Notes under the pieces: generated by a model | Seen by the model: only the letters and a program-made list of their open reading frames with translations | Told to the model about the DNA's origin: nothing | Database searches by the model: none | NCBI GenBank assembly: GCA_019058515.1 | Contig: JAHPYY010000094.1 | Span: 1 to 53,511, forward strand | Origin: Promethearchaeota archaeon | Lineage (GTDB): Archaea > Asgardarchaeota > Lokiarchaeia > Sigynarchaeales > SOKP01 | DNA length: 53,511 nucleotides | Direction of reading: 5' to 3' | Position numbers and translations under genes: made by a program | In this document: piece after piece, positions 49,763-53,511 of the stretch | How the letters are laid out: every line of letters starts with the position of its first letter | How positions within the stretch are numbered: position 1 is the first letter of the stretch

Positions 49763-52700
49763 ATGAAAATAAAACAATTAAAAATAGCCTTTTCAAGGAT
49801 TCAACTAAAATCAATGATTTTACTGTTGATGGTGGCATTTACAGGAGTTTATCTTCTCTTTACCTTAAATCCTACTAATTTAAGTAATTCAAATACTAAC
49901 TCAGATTTAACAAAAACCGATAATTTAAAATCTGATATAGCTGAAACACCTAAGTTACAAGCATTCTCAACAGAATCATGGTGGAACGACGATTTTGAAA
50001 ACAGAAGGCAAATAACTATAAAAAATCCTTATACAGTGGACTTAGTGAATCATACTGTTTCAGTAGAGGTTAATTACACCCAATTAGGTTTACAGAGTGA
50101 TTTAGATGATGTGAGAATTGTAGAAAACGGAATCTTACGGACTTACTATCCTCAAAAGGATCATCCTATTAAAGGTAATGCGACAATTTGGTTTGAAACA
50201 GATTGTTTAGCAGAAGCAACTGAGGACGATGTATTTTTATATTATGGAAATGATACAATTGGTTCAGATTCGAATTATTACAATAAGGATAACCGCTTTG
50301 GTCTTGCCTGTTATAATTTTGAAGAAGGTACTGGAACGACTGCTGTTGATTCGGTGGGAAATTATGATGGAAACACTGTAAACAACCCTACTTATTCACA
50401 TGATGTTGGAAAGTCTGGAAATTATTCATTGTATACAAATGGTGTCAATCAATACGTAAATCTTCCAAGTATTAATCCAACACAGCAAATAACTGTTTCT
50501 GCTTGGGTTAAATCATCATTTTCCAATTACTATCAAGGACATTGGCAACTTGTTAGCAAATACAATGCATATATCTTAGGAACATATAGTGCCAATTCTA
50601 ATAGAATGAACTTTATTGTTTGTACTCAAAGTGGTGGCTGGAGATACATGTACCCTGGATATTATGTAACCGACTGTGATGAATGGCATCATTTTGTAGG
50701 AACATTTAATGTTTCAACTCCAGATGAAAAATTATATTTTGACGGACTGTGGCAACATACAGAAACTACGGTAGGTGGAGCAATAAGAGCTGACACAGGA
50801 CCTTTGTGGTTATCAGCAAGGGAAGGGTCTACGTCAAATCGTTATTTCGATGGATGGATAGATGATGTGAGAATTTACGATTACGAATTGACCCCTAAAG
50901 ATATTGAATATCTCTATAATAATTCAATTATAGACATATCACTAAGCGAGGAACAAAAAAAATTTGCTGAAGTCACAGTCATTTGTTACGATATCGATGG
51001 AAGGATCGTTCCAAATGCTGAAGTAACCTTAATGAACGCTTCTGGTACTCACGCAAGTGCTCCTATAATATATAATACATCGAATACTGATGATACGGGA
51101 GAAATTATATTTCATAATCTTACTCACGGTATATATAATCTCACTGTTAATTATACAATTGGTACTTTTGGACACAATGAAGTCGTTGTCTATAACGATA
51201 CTTCCGCATATTATAATTTTACGGGGCTTTATTTTACAGAAGAACTTATTTTGAACATGACAACAATAGATTTTCAAATAGTTGATGTTGAAGATAACCC
51301 TGTAAACTATGGATACGTTAAAATTTACGATGACTCCGGAGGAGGTCCAGGACCCCTTTTAGATCAAATACAACTTAGCGAAAATGGAACCGCAACATTT
51401 CGTTGGAAAAATAATTCGTATTATTACGAGGCATATTACGATAATGATGATTATATAGGCAATCCCCTAAAATTAGCTTATAGTTCGGCATTTAAAACAG
51501 ATTATACAACAACAACAAGACATTTCACTAGTTCTTATTGGGTTAATAAAACCAATAAGTATGGTGCGGGTTCTCAGTTCCTTGTTAACGAATTAATTTA
51601 CACTAATAAATCGGCATCTGTAAAAAATAAGATACTCTCGGCAAATATAACATTAAATGACATGGAAGATGACTTAACACATGTTTACATCTATTATATC
51701 GATGAAAATGGATATTCCTCTGACGATTATTTGATTTTAGATAAATCCTATGATGGAATAGCAGATACACAAGATTTCATTCAAATCTATATACGTACCC
51801 CAAATGAAACCTGCGCTAATTTAACTAATGATAATTATCAAGCCAACGGTTTAAGGATTGTATGCAAAGGTACTAACTCTACTATTTGTAATGGAACGAT
51901 TGAAGTAAATACAACCGAGACTTGGAATATTTATAATAGAACTTCATTGTCCAAATTAACACTGAGAGTTATTGATAATACAGAAAAACTACCTATACAA
52001 GGAGTTTTTATACAAGTAAATAGCACAGACCCAGCTAATATAAATAGCCCATCTTTTGCAAATTTAACAACTGATTCAAATGGAATTGCATATGGAGCTA
52101 TAAATAGTGATCTCAAATTTTGCCATTTAGAAGGATATGAATACAATTTCACATGTTTTTATTTTGGTAATGGTTATGATCTTAATATAACAGGAGTGGA
52201 TCCATCACAATGGTTGAAAGGTGATTGGGAACAGACTTGTAATATTTCCTTCAATGATAATCAGTACTATGAGATGAATATAACTCTACTATTGGATATT
52301 GAAGATTATAGTACTAATTTCACTCAATTTTCTGGTCCTGATTCAGTTACTTATGGAGAAAATATGACATTCTCCGTTAATTTTACATCCGAAGACTCAT
52401 CTGGGTCCTCAATTGTGTACTCAACAATAAATACTCCCGATGAGATTAAATGCGAAGTAAGATCTTTACAAGATATCATTCTTTTTGCCGTTGATCCTAT
52501 GTTTAAAGAGGTGGGGAATGGTATTTTTTCAGCTACCATTAATTCAAGCCGATTTTCAGCAGGAAATTCAAGTAAGCAATATTGGATAAGAATTAGTGGT
52601 AGCAAAATAGGATATACTGATCCTTTGCCATACTATTTATTGATTAATATAAATGCGAAATCGACCTCATTAAGCGTATGTGATTTCAACACTCTAGCAG

Positions 52701-53511
52701 AATATTCCAATATGAAGACATCAGAGTATGCATTAACCGTAATTAACTATGCTGTTTGTTACCAGAGTTCAGGATCATTAATAACTGGAGCATATTTAAC
52801 TTACAACTGGGAATTCGGATCTGGTGTTCTTACTCCACATCCATCGTATCCAGATTATTACACCTTTCAATTAGATACAGCAGATGCTACTAATGTTGGA
52901 GTTTATGATATTTCTATTTCAGCATACAGAGAAAATCATACAATACAAGAGGATCAAGATTTCGAACTTACGATCGTAAGCCGACCCACTGTTATAAATG
53001 GCACAAATTCATTACTTCACAATTCTACTACGATTTGGGTTCAAGATTCGTTTAATTTTACCTATCGATTTGTAGACTCTTTATCTGGCTTGCCAATAGG
53101 AGGTGCTGATAAAGCGTATTATTATTGGTACAAATTAGATGATGAAGGTAAACCCATTGGAGTTCCAAGTTCAAATATCAATTTAATACGAAGCAGTAAT
53201 GAGTATGTATTTGATTTCGATTCAGAAATCAGGTCAGTTGGAAGTTATGCGATTTTTCTAACATTCGAGAAGAACTATTACGAAACAAGAAACGCTTATA
53301 TAGATTTAAGAGTTAGAGAAAGAATATTCGATGTTAACTTTCCCTCTGATAAATTCACTGACGGAATTATCACAATTTTTAACGGGGATCCATTAGAATT
53401 TAATATTTCAATTCAAGATTTATCAAGAAATATTCCTCTAGAGGGTGCTTCTGTTAAAATGGAGTTTCAAGGTAACGAAACCACTCTTACAAGTGAAGGT
53501 GGGGGTGTATA
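49763..53511 (+). CDS. giant secreted surface protein, DUF2341 + LamG + Ig-like repeats, partial (3' end outside window)
   Basis: The frame is open from ATG 49763 to the right edge, 1249 residues so far. A hydrophobic N-terminal helix (LKSMILLLMVAFTGVYLLF) is a signal or anchor. DUF2341 follows (WWNDDFENRRQITIKNP ... DDVFLYYGN). A LamG-type lectin domain comes next (FGLACYNFEEGTGTTAVDS, NQYVNLPSINPTQQITVSAW, FDGWIDDVRIYDYELTPKDI). Then come many beta-sandwich or Ig/CarboxypepD-like segments (EVTVICYDIDGRIVPNAEVT and so on). N-glycosylation sequons (NxS/T) are abundant, fitting an archaeal surface glycoprotein. It is probably an adhesin or S-layer-associated protein; the C-terminal anchor is not seen. 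Confidence 0.9.
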   Translation, partial: MKIKQLKIAFSRIQLKSMILLLMVAFTGVYLLFTLNPTNLSNSNTNSDLTKTDNLKSDIAETPKLQAFSTESWWNDDFENRRQITIKNPYTVDLVNHTVSVEVNYTQLGLQSDLDDVRIVENGILRTYYPQKDHPIKGNATIWFETDCLAEATEDDVFLYYGNDTIGSDSNYYNKDNRFGLACYNFEEGTGTTAVDSVGNYDGNTVNNPTYSHDVGKSGNYSLYTNGVNQYVNLPSINPTQQITVSAWVKSSFSNYYQGHWQLVSKYNAYILGTYSANSNRMNFIVCTQSGGWRYMYPGYYVTDCDEWHHFVGTFNVSTPDEKLYFDGLWQHTETTVGGAIRADTGPLWLSAREGSTSNRYFDGWIDDVRIYDYELTPKDIEYLYNNSIIDISLSEEQKKFAEVTVICYDIDGRIVPNAEVTLMNASGTHASAPIIYNTSNTDDTGEIIFHNLTHGIYNLTVNYTIGTFGHNEVVVYNDTSAYYNFTGLYFTEELILNMTTIDFQIVDVEDNPVNYGYVKIYDDSGGGPGPLLDQIQLSENGTATFRWKNNSYYYEAYYDNDDYIGNPLKLAYSSAFKTDYTTTTRHFTSSYWVNKTNKYGAGSQFLVNELIYTNKSASVKNKILSANITLNDMEDDLTHVYIYYIDENGYSSDDYLILDKSYDGIADTQDFIQIYIRTPNETCANLTNDNYQANGLRIVCKGTNSTICNGTIEVNTTETWNIYNRTSLSKLTLRVIDNTEKLPIQGVFIQVNSTDPANINSPSFANLTTDSNGIAYGAINSDLKFCHLEGYEYNFTCFYFGNGYDLNITGVDPSQWLKGDWEQTCNISFNDNQYYEMNITLLLDIEDYSTNFTQFSGPDSVTYGENMTFSVNFTSEDSSGSSIVYSTINTPDEIKCEVRSLQDIILFAVDPMFKEVGNGIFSATINSSRFSAGNSSKQYWIRISGSKIGYTDPLPYYLLININAKSTSLSVCDFNTLAEYSNMKTSEYALTVINYAVCYQSSGSLITGAYLTYNWEFGSGVLTPHPSYPDYYTFQLDTADATNVGVYDISISAYRENHTIQEDQDFELTIVSRPTVINGTNSLLHNSTTIWVQDSFNFTYRFVDSLSGLPIGGADKAYYYWYKLDDEGKPIGVPSSNINLIRSSNEYVFDFDSEIRSVGSYAIFLTFEKNYYETRNAYIDLRVRERIFDVNFPSDKFTDGIITIFNGDPLEFNISIQDLSRNIPLEGASVKMEFQGNETTLTSEGGGV

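Noticed and set aside
1..53511. CRISPR array, rRNA, insertion sequences
   Set aside because: No regularly spaced repeats, no rRNA sequence and no transposase or integrase were seen anywhere in the window.

Overview
The window reads as a low-GC genome fragment from an Asgard archaeon, probably Lokiarchaeia-like. The evidence is a mix of archaeal machinery with eukaryote-like genes. Archaeal features are a histone, the uS13-uS4-uS11 ribosomal cluster, HdrA/MvhD, CofC for F420, ADP-forming acyl-CoA synthetase, and TrmB and PadR regulators. Eukaryote-like features are three small GTPases (one Rab/Arf-like and two Gtr1/Rag-like, one of these with a Rag-sized C-terminal domain), a lysine-tailed histone, eS25 and a Bud23-like methyltransferase. 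Selenocysteine codons in HdrA and MvhD also fit, since Lokiarchaeota are known to use Sec. I cannot fix the exact lineage without a tree.

Layout. 1-9.4 kb: partial alpha/beta hydrolase, a PadR regulator with two Hsp20 genes, a membrane-anchored serine hydrolase, a ribbon-helix-helix protein, an amidohydrolase, a tandem-duplicated ATC-hydrolase-like protein and an orphan adenine-specific DNA methyltransferase. 9.5-12.6 kb: two small unknown genes and a disturbed nadE locus. There, one nadE copy is split by a 1.2 kb insert carrying a second nadE. The second copy is itself interrupted, at the same codon boundary, by a 30-nt segment that folds as a bulge-helix-bulge (BHB) intron. 12.6-15.5 kb: a long acidic, proline-rich coiled-coil protein and a small membrane protein. 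15.7-21.3 kb, minus strand: hdrA-mvhD-frhB-like redox genes with four in-frame TGA (Sec) codons, followed by rps13-rps4-rps11. 21.5-27 kb: small proteins, SerS, a coiled-coil protein, CofC, a Rab-like GTPase and a TrmB regulator. 27.5-29.2 kb: the tailed histone and a decayed membrane/zinc-finger gene.

29.2-38 kb: HIT protein, DUF2299-like and DUF211 proteins, an operon of 2-hydroxyacid dehydrogenase, RNA cyclic phosphodiesterase and HAD phosphatase, a C-terminally short GH3 glycosidase, a polytopic membrane protein, a beta-hydroxyacid dehydrogenase and an aminotransferase. 38-47 kb: a ferredoxin-like protein, NDP-forming acyl-CoA synthetase, a Rag-like GTPase, a coiled-coil zinc-ribbon protein, two paralogous membrane-bound left-handed beta-helix proteins, a ThiI-like protein with a degraded PP-loop plus a ThiS/MoaD-like carrier, and a second Rag-like GTPase that seems to start at ACG. 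47-53.5 kb: a PfkB kinase downstream of a tRNA-Ser(CGA) with two introns, eS25, the Bud23-like methyltransferase, and the start of a giant secreted DUF2341/LamG protein that runs off the right edge.

The most notable signals are the candidate BHB intron inside nadE mRNA, the tRNA-Ser with a second intron in its T-loop (showing that splicing substrates of the same shape exist in this genome), the three-Sec HdrA next to a Sec MvhD, the Rag-like GTPase with eukaryotic Rag architecture and a non-AUG start, and the Bud23-like gene.
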